36,778 nt of DNA from a virus. The stretch spans positions 1-36,778 of the IMG/VR virus record IMGVR_UViG_3300043015_001985, one strand, 5' to 3'. Both the position numbers and the translations under genes were made by a program. The notes beneath the pieces are model-generated. The model worked only from the letters and a program-made list of their open reading frames with translations. It was not told the DNA's origin and made no database searches. Positions 1-5,628 of the stretch are shown here, piece after piece (positions within the stretch are counted from its first letter, which is position 1; the number at the start of each line of letters is the position of its first letter).

Positions 1-122
1 CCTGCTCTTAATGCTGACGCGATGGCTGGTGTCGTTCGTCGATACAAGGATCATGATGGTGTGAAGATCTGTGCTTACATTCGAGTCGTTGAACTTAATG
101 AAGACTTATGTACAATCGAGAC
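1..122. repeat. Left copy of the terminal overlap repeat
   Basis: These 122 bases recur at the right end with one difference: g at 21 against a at 36677. The repeat lies inside an open reading frame that continues in frame across the joint, and the difference is silent (Ala GCG/GCA). This is what an assembly of a circular or circularly permuted genome produces. A true short direct terminal repeat cannot be excluded. Confidence 0.9.
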
Positions 123-414
123 CAGAAGACGTGATGAATTGGAGTTTGACTTTGTTCACACGTGGACATTTACAAAAGAGGATGCTCAAGCTCGTGGACT
201 ATTGAATCAACGTGCATGGAAGACAATGAGAAAGTCAATGCTCCACAAGCGTTGTCTCACTGCTTTATTACGTGCCATCTATCCCGAGATCATTGGTCAA
301 GCTTACTCACCTGATGAACTTGCTGAGAACATGATCAAGGATGAGAAGCTGAGAGATGAGATCATGTTTGCAAGTGCAGAGGGAACAAGACCACCACAAG
401 AAGCAAACGTATAA
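1..414 (+). CDS. Conserved phage protein, possible RecT-like ssDNA-annealing recombinase (C-terminal part; N-terminus at 36504-36778)
   Basis: This is the C-terminal 137 residues of a 188-aa protein whose start is at 36504; the frame is continuous across the circular junction. Visible features are a SGKPALNADAMAGVVRR segment at the join, a Trp-rich strand (HTWTF), a WKTMRKSMLHKR helix and a YSPDEL segment near the end. This series of motifs resembles a widespread phage family often annotated as RecT-like recombinases, recalled from memory and not from a search. No partner exonuclease is visible. The gene ends the rightward early block (HTH regulator, two unknown genes, this gene), which fits a role in recombination or replication. 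An internal ATG at 22 is not a start. The family assignment is uncertain. Confidence 0.6.
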   Translation, partial: PALNADAMAGVVRRYKDHDGVKICAYIRVVELNEDLCTIETRRRDELEFDFVHTWTFTKEDAQARGLLNQRAWKTMRKSMLHKRCLTALLRAIYPEIIGQAYSPDELAENMIKDEKLRDEIMFASAEGTRPPQEANV

Positions 415-447
415 ATAAGAAAGCCCCCTCGAGGAGTGCGAGGAGGC
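410..447 (-). terminator. Putative terminator of the long leftward operon
   Basis: A hairpin at 423-447 has arms GCCCCCTCG and CGAGGAGGC, one C-A mismatch and a 7-nt loop. In the leftward direction it is followed by TTTCTTATTT, a usable U-rich tail. It lies 98 bp beyond the RNR stop, the last leftward gene, and directly abuts the stop of the rightward gene ending at 414. It may stop both transcripts, but no U tract follows it on the + strand. Confidence 0.55.
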
Positions 448-471
448 TACTGTCAGACCACGAGTATATTT

Positions 472-537
472 AACAATCATAATCAATGTTCATGGGGAAA
501 ACATATGATCCCCCTTATAATAAGCTCCCCCCCTTGA
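472..537 (+). other. Orphan copy of the early-gene leader motif with a 10-codon ORF
   Basis: The sequence AACAATCATAATCA followed by CATGGGGAAAACATATG closely resembles the leader and SD region before the genes starting at 36504, 35678 and 35522. The ATG at 505 opens only a 10-codon frame that stops at 535-537. It looks like the remnant of an early gene lost between the recombinase-like gene and the RNR, or a leader peptide. No other gene is seen in 415-544. Confidence 0.35.
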
Positions 538-544
538 ATGTCAA

Positions 545-2563
545 TTAAAATCTCACTTCACATTGACCAGCAGAGCAAGCCGGATCAAGAACAGGATTCT
601 CACCCTCTCCCCCAACAAAGAGATTGACATCACTCCAATCAATGGATGCAAGATCATTCCAAAGCTTCTCAGAGTCATCTCCCTCAACTACTGTTTGATA
701 TGGGGCCATCTCATACTTGTGATCAGCAACATACCCAAGGAGAGCAACTCCTCTTAATGCTTCTCTATTGGTCCATATGAATGAAGCAACATCATCCCAT
801 TCATCTTCCTTGACTGTACAAGTATTACTTACATTGTGAGTCAATCCCTCAACTCTTGTCTGAGCTGAACCAGGTGCAATCCAATTCTCATATACAAGCT
901 TGACTCTCTCAAGGTGATCAAGTGCTTTTGATGTTTCACGTGAAACACTTCCAACAGGAGCCGAGCAAGCGAATGAGATGATCCCTGTATTGTCATCATA
1001 GTCATGACATGCTTGAGGCACCTTGATCAAAAGCTCTTCCCATATGGGATTGACCTTTGAGATTCTCATTCTTCTGATGTACTTCTTGGCGTGATGTGGA
1101 TGGATGCCTGAAGAGATACCACCTGCAACAGTTGAAGTGTTGCCACTTGGTTTGATGCAGGTCGTTCTTGATGCTGAGTTGATTCTGATCAGATCTGCAA
1201 CTCGACGATTCTCTTGATTGACAATCTCTGCACCTTGTCTCAATACGTCCGGACGAAATGACAATTCATTCTCACACATGCCAGTCATACTCACACCAAT
1301 GAGAGCTTCTCTTTCGAGGATGGATTGAGTTGGGAATGCCAAGTATCCAGTCTTAGTGTAGGAGGCTTGAAGAGTTCCGATGAATGAGGCTGCCTTGCAA
1401 GCTTCAAAGAATTGTCCCATTGTTTTATTTTTTGCCATGTTGATCTCTGTCAAGTTACAACCTTGCCATCCAGAGATGTATGTATATGATCCACTCTTCT
1501 CATACATCTCTTTCATCTCAAGCATATCAATCGTAATCTCATTTACGATGTCACCATGAGAGTCACGAACCAAGGTTCCAAGCAAACCAATCTCTGCGCA
1601 TGGATTCGTCCCATGTTCATGACTCTTAAAGAATGCCACACCAGGTTCCCCCCATTCCTTGGCAGCATGAACGATATCATTGACAATCGTTTGTTGTTCT
1701 TGACCATCGAGCTTTATTCCTGCTGAGATGTTTGCATAAGCTCTCTCAGGATGAGTCCTCCACCATTCACCTTGTTTTGCTGTGACCATCTCATGATCAT
1801 CTTGATCGAAGATAGCTATTGATGCAGATCGACGAACACCACCACTCAACACGGCCTCGCTCAAGTACATGACAAGATCAAAGCAGTCAATAGGATGGAA
1901 GCGTTGATCACGTGAAACCATTTCTCTCAATCGTTTGCGAATCTTTTCAAGTGCAATCTTCAAGGGTTCATGACCTGGTGAACGTCCTCCGGATGAGATG
2001 ATTGATCCTTTTGCTCTGATCATCGAGTAATCAAACTCAAGCTCTTTGTCATGTTCAATGTTGTAATACGATCCAAGTGAATATGATTCAACGAGTTGCC
2101 AAGCCGCATTCGCCCATCCCTCAATTGAGTCTGCAATCGGCCAATGTTTAACCGGTCTTTTTTGCCAATGTTTCTCACTGATGAGAGGAGGGAGTTTGTC
2201 AGTATGTTGTCGACGTATTGAGAAGCCTGTACCACATCCACTCAAAAGCAACCAGAAGACCTCACCAAAGAATCGAAGACGGTCACAAGTTGAGAAAGTA
2301 CAATTAAACATCCTCATGTTATTTCGTTCAATGGGACGGCCTCCAAACTGCATTGATCTTTGACTTGGAAAGACACGTTTCTCTCTCACCATATCGAAAG
2401 CCCAACGAATATCATCTGAGATATCAGTGAGGTTTCTTTCAAACTTTTTCAAGTGCATTGCTTCAACTCGATTAACAGCTTCCTCCCATGTTTCACGGCC
2501 TGTCTCTGTTGGCTTTGCGTATTGTGCAGCAAAGCTCACACGCCCCAAGATTTCATTTTGCAT
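545..2563 (-). CDS. nrdJ: Class II (adenosylcobalamin-dependent) ribonucleoside-triphosphate reductase, monomeric type
   Basis: The 672-aa product reduces ribonucleotides to deoxyribonucleotides with a B12-derived radical. Key residues match the Lactobacillus leichmannii-type enzyme. NPCAEI places the thiyl-radical Cys at 322 and the catalytic Glu at 324. The disulfide-pair cysteines are probably C88 (MFNC) and C369 (GWQGCN). The C-terminal shuttle pair C663-X4-C668 (CSAGQC) is intact. At 672 aa it is slightly shorter than the roughly 740-aa prototype. The start at 2563 (MQNEIL) is chosen because AAAGGAGAAACA directly precedes it; an upstream in-frame start at 2590 has no such site. It is the last gene of the leftward block, far from the other nucleotide genes, and may have its own promoter. 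No activase or second subunit is needed for this class. Confidence 0.96.
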   Translation of the reverse strand: MQNEILGRVSFAAQYAKPTETGRETWEEAVNRVEAMHLKKFERNLTDISDDIRWAFDMVREKRVFPSQRSMQFGGRPIERNNMRMFNCTFSTCDRLRFFGEVFWLLLSGCGTGFSIRRQHTDKLPPLISEKHWQKRPVKHWPIADSIEGWANAAWQLVESYSLGSYYNIEHDKELEFDYSMIRAKGSIISSGGRSPGHEPLKIALEKIRKRLREMVSRDQRFHPIDCFDLVMYLSEAVLSGGVRRSASIAIFDQDDHEMVTAKQGEWWRTHPERAYANISAGIKLDGQEQQTIVNDIVHAAKEWGEPGVAFFKSHEHGTNPCAEIGLLGTLVRDSHGDIVNEITIDMLEMKEMYEKSGSYTYISGWQGCNLTEINMAKNKTMGQFFEACKAASFIGTLQASYTKTGYLAFPTQSILEREALIGVSMTGMCENELSFRPDVLRQGAEIVNQENRRVADLIRINSASRTTCIKPSGNTSTVAGGISSGIHPHHAKKYIRRMRISKVNPIWEELLIKVPQACHDYDDNTGIISFACSAPVGSVSRETSKALDHLERVKLVYENWIAPGSAQTRVEGLTHNVSNTCTVKEDEWDDVASFIWTNREALRGVALLGYVADHKYEMAPYQTVVEGDDSEKLWNDLASIDWSDVNLFVGGEGENPVLDPACSAGQCEVRF

Positions 2564-2594
2564 TGTTTCTCCTTTTATAATTGGATTCAATCAG

Positions 2595-2621
2595 ATTATA
2601 AAAGAAACAAGCGAGATTCAA
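2595..2621 (-). promoter_or_regulatory. Possible sigma70-type promoter for the RNR gene
   Basis: Reading leftward, a perfect TATAAT lies at 2600-2595, 32 bp before the RNR start. The best -35 is TTGAAT at 2621-2616, giving a short 15-bp spacer; with a 17-bp spacer the hexamer would be the poorer AATTGA. The -10 is convincing and the -35 is not. Confidence 0.35.
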
Positions 2622-2869
2622 TTGTTAGTTAAATTCTTTACTGAGGTATCGATTCGAGTGAGTGTCACTTTGATGTCATCGAGTTGCTCTTGAATCTTAT
2701 CAAAGCGAGATTCAGTTGACCTTGATTGCTGTTCTAGTGTGTTTACTTTTTGTTTTAGTTGACCAAAGTCCTCGGCTGATTTAAGTTTGTCTTTCAAAAA
2801 AGACATATACGCAAGCACGACACCCGCGATTGAAATAAAAGATGCGATTGTACTTGCACTTAATTCCAT
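2618..2869 (-). CDS. Small membrane-anchored coiled-coil protein (lysis or spanin-like candidate)
   Basis: The 83-aa product has an N-terminal hydrophobic segment (about residues 5-24, IASFISIAGVVLAYMSF) followed by a charged heptad-rich helix to the end. This one-helix-plus-coiled-coil design is shared by inner-membrane spanins and by XhlA-like holin accessory proteins, although XhlA carries its membrane segment at the other end. A similar protein is encoded at 3707-3982, so the phage has two of them. The start at 2869 has CTGGAGAA upstream, within the palindrome shared with the divergent gene at 2892. The position next to other membrane proteins and downstream of the endolysin supports a role in lysis. 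The function is inferred from architecture only. Confidence 0.7.
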   Translation of the reverse strand: MELSASTIASFISIAGVVLAYMSFLKDKLKSAEDFGQLKQKVNTLEQQSRSTESRFDKIQEQLDDIKVTLTRIDTSVKNLTNN

Positions 2870-2876
2870 GATGATT

Positions 2877-2885
2877 CTCCAGGAG
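2877..2885. promoter_or_regulatory. Palindromic CTCCAGGAG serving as ribosome binding site for two divergent genes
   Basis: The nine-base palindrome reads GGAG on both strands. Leftward it sits 8 nt before the ATG at 2869, and rightward 6 nt before the ATG at 2892. Only 22 bp separate the two start codons, so neither promoter fits between them. Confidence 0.6.
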
Positions 2886-2891
2886 CAAAAG

Positions 2892-3224
2892 ATGAATTAT
2901 AAATATATCGTATCACTTATATCAAATAAAAGCATTATAGCAATATTGAGCTTGATGATCGTTGTTTCATATCTTGCATATCAAAAAGGATTGCAACATG
3001 GATTCATTCCAAAGGAAAAGCTTTGCATGACTGAGATCGTGACAGTTGATCAATGCAATAATGACTTGATTCAGTTGCAAAAAGAACATACCAAGAGCTT
3101 AATTCAATGCAATACAAATTGTCAGATTGACACATGCAAGCCGATATGCACCAAGCAGACAACCAAGGCTCTTGACAATTATAAAAAACTTACAAAAGAG
3201 TTGAAATGTGGTGACTTGAAATGA
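2892..3224 (+). CDS. Cysteine-rich protein with N-terminal membrane anchor, opposite-strand cassette gene 1
   Basis: The product has 110 residues. Residues about 15-33 form a transmembrane helix (SIIAILSLMIVVSYLAY), preceded by lysines that favour a cytoplasmic N-terminus. The rest is a soluble, probably periplasmic part with seven cysteines, including the cluster NCQIDTCKPIC, in a helical context. The family is not recognised. The start at 2892 has AGGAG six bases upstream; an earlier in-frame alternative start at 2787 has no such site. The gene overlaps the next one by ATGA, so the two are translationally coupled. It is read against the surrounding leftward late genes. Possible roles are an inner-membrane spanin, a superinfection-exclusion protein or another moron product. 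Confidence 0.72.
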   Translation: MNYKYIVSLISNKSIIAILSLMIVVSYLAYQKGLQHGFIPKEKLCMTEIVTVDQCNNDLIQLQKEHTKSLIQCNTNCQIDTCKPICTKQTTKALDNYKKLTKELKCGDLK

Positions 3225-3643
3225 TGCCTCTCCTTGTACCCATGATGTTTCTTGCCACATTAACACAGATTCAAATCAGCCCAACTCAACTCATTCAAGG
3301 AATCGTGATCAAGGAAGATAGTATCATTGATCAAGATTACATTGCTCTATATCCTGACAAGTGGGTCCTGGTCAAAGGATTGATTGAGTCAGCTGATGGA
3401 GAGTGTAAGAGCATCATCACGGATGCAGTTGAGTTGTGTCAACATCAACTTGAGGGATGCCATGAGACATGCAACAACATACCCGATCATCAAAAGAATC
3501 TGATCAAAGTATTGAAGCAAAAAGTTGAAGATCAAAAGCTTGACATCAAAGCGATCGAAGATCATGAGAGATTTTGGAGATACACTGCAATCATTGCCGG
3601 ATCTGTCGCTTTGTCTGCATCAACTTACATATTGATAAAGTAA
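3221..3643 (+). CDS. Protein with N-terminal signal/anchor and C-terminal membrane helix, opposite-strand cassette gene 2
   Basis: The 140-aa product begins with a hydrophobic stretch (MPLLVPMMFLATLT) that may be a signal or anchor. A middle part has four cysteines (GEC, ELC, EGC, ETC) and a helical charged segment, and the end is a transmembrane helix (TAIIAGSVALSASTYILI). Two hydrophobic ends around a periplasmic rod recall unimolecular spanins, but there is no lipobox cysteine. The ATG overlaps the stop of the preceding gene (ATGA). The stop codon lies in the loop of a 9-bp inverted repeat. Together with its partner it forms a two-gene rightward cassette inside the leftward operon. The family is not recognised. 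Confidence 0.7.
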   Translation: MMPLLVPMMFLATLTQIQISPTQLIQGIVIKEDSIIDQDYIALYPDKWVLVKGLIESADGECKSIITDAVELCQHQLEGCHETCNNIPDHQKNLIKVLKQKVEDQKLDIKAIEDHERFWRYTAIIAGSVALSASTYILIK

Positions 3644-3717
3644 GAGATCAGCTTTATCAAAGCAAGCCCCACCATCCCACCAATCAACATCAAGCAAGCA
3701 ATCTCCTCATTTCTCAT
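3625..3717 (-). CDS. Small 30-aa single-helix membrane protein
   Basis: A 30-codon frame opens with MRNEEIACLMLIGG and consists almost entirely of one hydrophobic helix, ending in a lysine and aromatic residues. The ATG is preceded by GGAGGGTAAAC, one of the strongest ribosome sites in the window with a good spacing, and overlaps the end of the upstream gene by 11 bp. Its 3' end overlaps the convergent gene ending at 3643 by 19 bp. A small holin, antiholin or membrane regulator is plausible from size, topology and position. It may instead be chance, since short hydrophobic frames arise easily. Confidence 0.5.
   Translation of the reverse strand: MRNEEIACLMLIGGMVGLALIKLISYFINM
3632..3660. other. 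Perfect 9-bp inverted repeat at a convergent gene junction
   Basis: TTGATAAAG at 3632-3640 and CTTTATCAA at 3652-3660 flank an 11-nt loop that contains the stop codon of the rightward gene. The stem is AT-rich and has no U tract on either side. It could slow or end transcription weakly in both directions, or be chance. Confidence 0.35.
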
Positions 3718-3982
3718 GTTTACCCTCCAATTGAGCAACCTTTAATTTTAAAGCATTGAGATCTTCCCAAATCTTGACACGTCCATCTCTGCAATTTTGA
3801 GAACACGTATCAAGACGAGTATCAAGTGATTCGAGCTTCTTCTCTTGCTGATCGTTGAGTTGATCAGACTTGGAGATATCGAGCCTCAAATTTCCAATCA
3901 TGTTGGAGACGTACCAAATTACACCGATCACAGTGCCAAACAAACCAAGAATTTGAAACATCACATTGATATCAATTGTCAT
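3707..3982 (-). CDS. Small membrane-anchored coiled-coil protein, second copy type
   Basis: The product has 91 residues: an N-terminal membrane helix (about residues 7-25, MFQILGLFGTVIGVIWYV), then a charged heptad-patterned helix with a TCSQNC pair near the middle. It resembles the 83-aa protein at 2618-2869 in design but not closely in sequence. The start at 3982 (MTIDIN) is taken because GGAGAGG lies just upstream and the ATG shares one base with the stop of the preceding gene (TAATG). An earlier TTG at 4000 is less likely. A role in lysis or membrane anchoring is inferred from architecture and neighbours. Confidence 0.72.
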   Translation of the reverse strand: MTIDINVMFQILGLFGTVIGVIWYVSNMIGNLRLDISKSDQLNDQQEKKLESLDTRLDTCSQNCRDGRVKIWEDLNALKLKVAQLEGKHEK

Positions 3983-4344
3983 TAAGTCGCACCTCTCCAA
4001 TAAATTGGAACAATGTCACCTATCACTTTTGGAACTGGAACAATTTGGGGCATCAAATAACCGTGAAGATCGTTGCTGTTTGTTGTTGGTTGTACACCAT
4101 CATTATTGATTGTCAAATATGAGAATGTACCATCCCAATCACTTGCAAGTTTTGCCTCAGTATATCCTCCTCCCATATGTATTTGAGCATACATCAATGA
4201 TGTTTCTTCATCAGTATAAGACTCAATAACAACACCCACAAGAATGGAATCAGCTGCATTGTCATGAGCAATAACAGATGACCCGCTTTTTTTCACAACT
4301 GTTCCACTTGGGATTAATGTTGAAGTTTGAAAAGTACAAAACAT
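3982..4344 (-). CDS. Small beta-rich structural or fibre-associated protein
   Basis: The 120-aa product has no membrane segment and alternates short hydrophobic strands with glycine and serine turns (SGTVVKKSG, ILVGVVIES, GDIVPIYW). The opening pattern, an initial value followed by VGVV and an exposed loop, resembles the small phage beta-barrel proteins such as the one at 23684-24067, which may indicate a similar fold. The start at 4344 has AAAGGAG seven bases upstream. It follows two fibre-related genes, so it is probably part of the adhesion apparatus or a chaperone for it. No family is recognised. Confidence 0.65.
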   Translation of the reverse strand: MFCTFQTSTLIPSGTVVKKSGSSVIAHDNAADSILVGVVIESYTDEETSLMYAQIHMGGGYTEAKLASDWDGTFSYLTINNDGVQPTTNSNDLHGYLMPQIVPVPKVIGDIVPIYWRGAT

Positions 4345-4355
4345 AAAATACTCCT

Positions 4356-5006
4356 TTAAATTTTATAAGCAATCATTGCTTGTGAGGTGGTATAACTCGC
4401 ACCAATTGTTTGATTTCCCGCATTAGAAACAATACGAGGCCACACGCGTTGATTTAATGCACTTGATTTAACTACAGCGTAAAAGTTGCGAGATGGTGAG
4501 TTATTATAACAGTATGCTTTATTTCCGATCACTTCCGCAGTCCCCACATTACCTTGCTGATATTGAAAAACAGAGTTACCTGCTGATGATGTCCACTTCG
4601 GAGTACTGTAATACTCACAAAAGTATGTACCTACATCTACAACAATTTGAGCGTGCATTCTAGATCCCCCTCCTCCATAAGTCACACCCTCGCCGCCCTG
4701 TGCGGTGGACTCAATACCTAATTCAGTATTATAAATTGTGCCGCTTCTATTATCTATATATTGAGTAAAATACCCATAACTTGTGACACTTTGAGACCCA
4801 CCAAGATTAGTATTGCATACAAAGAAATACTCTTGCAACGGATCGGGGGGAGTAGGTGAGGCACCAAACTCATATTGATTTGAAGCATTCCCAACAATTG
4901 TCTCACCTGTTGAGGGAGTATCACCCACAACACTTGACACACTCATTGCAATATCACCCGTGGAAGTTGGATTTTGTGAATTTACTGTGATTTCATTATG
5001 ACTCAT
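4356..5006 (-). CDS. Tail fibre-associated or receptor-binding protein, paralogue A
   Basis: The product has 216 residues, rich in Ser, Thr, Gly and Asn, with a beta-structured C-terminal domain ending in TSQAMIAYKI. Its first residues, MSHNEITVNSQNP, match the start of the upstream gene product (MSHNKITVASQSP), and both then continue with a D(V/T)..TPSTGE/T segment before diverging. This suggests a shared attachment module carrying different receptor-facing domains. The start at 5006 lies one base after the stop of the upstream gene and has only a weak ribosome site, so translation is probably coupled. A role at the tail tip or fibre is inferred from composition and position. Confidence 0.65.
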   Translation of the reverse strand: MSHNEITVNSQNPTSTGDIAMSVSSVVGDTPSTGETIVGNASNQYEFGASPTPPDPLQEYFFVCNTNLGGSQSVTSYGYFTQYIDNRSGTIYNTELGIESTAQGGEGVTYGGGGSRMHAQIVVDVGTYFCEYYSTPKWTSSAGNSVFQYQQGNVGTAEVIGNKAYCYNNSPSRNFYAVVKSSALNQRVWPRIVSNAGNQTIGASYTTSQAMIAYKI

Positions 5007-5007
5007 T

Positions 5008-5628
5008 TCAACCCACTTTCATGATATAAAGATGACCATATAAAGCTTGATTTGTGCTTGTTGTTGAGTTGGCATTTGCTACAGTTGCAATGTTTAAATA
5101 AACAGTTGTTGAAGAGGCCAATGTGAACATGCAAGTTGCTTCATAGGGATATTTACCACCCGAAGCAACAGAATCATAACTCGCACCAGCGGCACCGTCC
5201 ATCGAAGATCCATTATAAAAACGATAAGTCATATTAGGGCTTGAAGTTGATGTAAAGTCACCAATGCAAGTACCTCTCAGATAATACGTTCCACTTGGAA
5301 GAGTCACGGACTCATACCAATTTGTTTCACCACTTAACAGATTTAATGTTGCTGATGTAATTGAGTTGTATGGATTTGTAGAATAAAAACAAATTTCATC
5401 ATTGGCAACCAATGTCCTTGGATAAGCATCAGAGCCACCCTCACCAATAAAGATACATTGCACACTTACACTAGCAGTGCTCACACTCGCGAAATTCGTG
5501 CCATTGTATTCGAGAAAAGTTCCTGTTGATGGAGTACCAGTGACATCACTCAAGTCAGAGAGATTCACGCTTACATTTCCATTTGCATCAGGACTCTGAC
5601 TTGCAACTGTGATTTTATTATGACTCAT
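5008..5628 (-). CDS. Tail fibre-associated or receptor-binding protein, paralogue B
   Basis: The 206-aa product has an N-terminal module shared with the downstream gene (MSHNKITVASQSP, then NGNVSVNLSDLSDVTGTPSTG), which is typical of phage appendage proteins. A beta-rich domain full of Ser, Thr and Tyr follows and ends in LYIMKVG. The start at 5628 is supported by GGGAGGTGATCTG immediately upstream, nearly a perfect match to the 16S tail, and by a TGATG overlap with the fibre gene. The earlier TTG at 5643 is rejected. The divergence of the C-terminal half from its paralogue is the pattern expected for host-range determinants. Confidence 0.68.
   Translation of the reverse strand: MSHNKITVASQSPDANGNVSVNLSDLSDVTGTPSTGTFLEYNGTNFASVSTASVSVQCIFIGEGGSDAYPRTLVANDEICFYSTNPYNSITSATLNLLSGETNWYESVTLPSGTYYLRGTCIGDFTSTSSPNMTYRFYNGSSMDGAAGASYDSVASGGKYPYEATCMFTLASSTTVYLNIATVANANSTTSTNQALYGHLYIMKVG

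Noticed and set aside
1-122. Attachment-site or physical direct terminal repeat
   Set aside because: The repeat is inside a continuous gene with a silent mismatch and no integrase is present; circular closure explains it more simply.
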